A stretch of 64,000 nucleotides of DNA from Blattamonas nauphoetae (lineage: Eukaryota > Preaxostyla > Oxymonadida), in the NCBI GenBank assembly GCA_033064195.1, contig JARBJD010000314.1, positions 1 to 64,000 on the forward strand. The letters run 5' to 3'. How positions within the stretch are numbered: the stretch's first letter is position 1; every line of letters begins with the position of its first letter. Of the stretch, positions 63,314 to 64,000 are shown in pieces. Made by a program: the position numbers and the translations under genes. The notes beneath the pieces were generated by a model. It searched no databases and was not told the DNA's origin. It saw only the letters and a program-made list of their open reading frames with translations.

Positions 63314-64000
63314 TCAACTCTCCTTTCTGTCCCTGTTCTTCACGGTGAGGGTGTTGCCCTCCAGTCTGGCTGTGATTGCTTCGTTCTTCAGCTGGATGAT
63401 GACCTGCGGATCGTTCGAGATGTCAATCAAAGAGGCACGTCCCGAATTGGAGATGACGAATGACGACGACGGACTGTCGATGAGGTCGTCGATGAGCAGG
63501 CCTTTCTGATTCGATGGCGAATGGAAGTCCGAGCGAGGGGCATTGGCCTGCAAGGATGGCGGGACAGCGACACGGGCTTCACCAATCTGTGCACGGAAAG
63601 GAACTCCAAATGAGTCAGGATTGTGTTGAGCTGCTGACAGAACACATCGTGTGGGAGAGTCTCGTTTCGCGTTCCCGTTGTCTCGGTGGAATTGAAGGCA
63701 TTCACAGCGACCTGAGCAGCTGAGCGGACGAGTGTTGTTCGGAAGTCAGAATCCGTAACGTCAGCCATGTCCTCCACAGCATACAGGAAGGACGAGAAGT
63801 GTGTAGTGAACTCGCTGTAACTCACACACACAACAGCGGGAAGCGGCTGGAAAACGAAAAACGACGATGGGAATGCATTCTGCGACTTCTTCAGTCTGAC
63901 TAGAGACGGAAGAGAGGACGACTGACTCGCAGGGGCTTGTAGGGGGTCGATGAGAATGGTGAGGTGCGAGAAGGGCTGCTCCTTCGATGCTGGTGGAGGA
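63314..64000 (-). CDS. ASH-like protein, partial at right edge
   Basis: Minus-strand coding runs from the window edge to a stop at 63314. The segment VPFRAQIGEARVAVPPSLQA, then SFVISNSGRASLIDISNDPQ and VIIQLKNEAITARLEGNTLT has the beta-rich pattern of ASH/MSP-type domains. Helical sequence lies upstream (EFTTHFSSFLYAVEDMADVT, FRTTLVRSAAQVAVNAFNST). It could be a separate gene or an upstream part of the protein at 58015-60880, but the plus-strand gene lies between them. Confidence 0.4.

Noticed and set aside
1-64000. CRISPR arrays, bacterial operons or ribosome binding sites
   Set aside because: No spaced direct repeats of CRISPR type were seen. Spliceosomal introns and eukaryotic proteins throughout show nuclear DNA.

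Overview
The window is eukaryotic nuclear DNA from a flagellated protist. It uses the standard code, is gene-dense, and carries many GT-AG introns, several only 32-38 nt long. Repeated lineage-type families (an ARM-like family, a coiled-coil/SPRY-like family, very large P-loop ATPases), ultrashort introns and a Polinton together resemble an oxymonad such as Blattamonas. That assignment is inference from the reading and was not searched.

Region 1 (1 to about 15.19 kb) is the right-hand part of a Polinton/Maverick virus-like element that runs off the left edge. Its parts are a family B DNA polymerase with an HNH-like finger, an rve integrase, a packaging-type ATPase, two related capsid-type proteins, small virion-type proteins, a fibre-like protein with an S74 chaperone domain and a repeat protein near the end. 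Most parts are preceded by the same T-rich promoter-like motif. A non-coding patch at 13.3-14.1 kb holds two tRNA-like sequences around a palindrome. The element ends inside a host ARM-like gene (15.14-15.91 kb). It is treated here as a fossil with a few breaks, probably young.

Region 2 (16-28 kb) is dense host DNA: an SPX-SLC13 phosphate-type transporter (5 exons), a decayed importin-beta gene, poly(ADP-ribose) glycohydrolase (6 exons), a small EF-hand-like gene, a divergent pair of single-span membrane proteins (one a papain-like thiol hydrolase), a coiled-coil/SPRY-like protein and ribosomal protein uL16.

Region 3 (28-45 kb) holds an intronless 1707-aa USP-type deubiquitinase, a WD40-like protein, a three-RRM RNA-binding protein, a protein kinase with a very long charged coiled coil, and a GH47 alpha-mannosidase with a signal peptide.

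Region 4 (45-57.3 kb) is a duplicated block: two giant paralogous P-loop ATPase proteins (1587 and up to 1863 aa) with identical intron positions, flanking a second ARM-like gene. Only one copy carries a C-terminal OTU protease domain.

Region 5 (57.3-64 kb) is more GC-rich. It starts with gene relics and a minisatellite, then holds an ASH/MSP-domain protein of ciliary type, a head-to-head unrecognised membrane protein, and part of another ASH-like gene at the right edge. Exon structure is unresolved there. Where exon sums are given they keep one open frame from ATG to stop.
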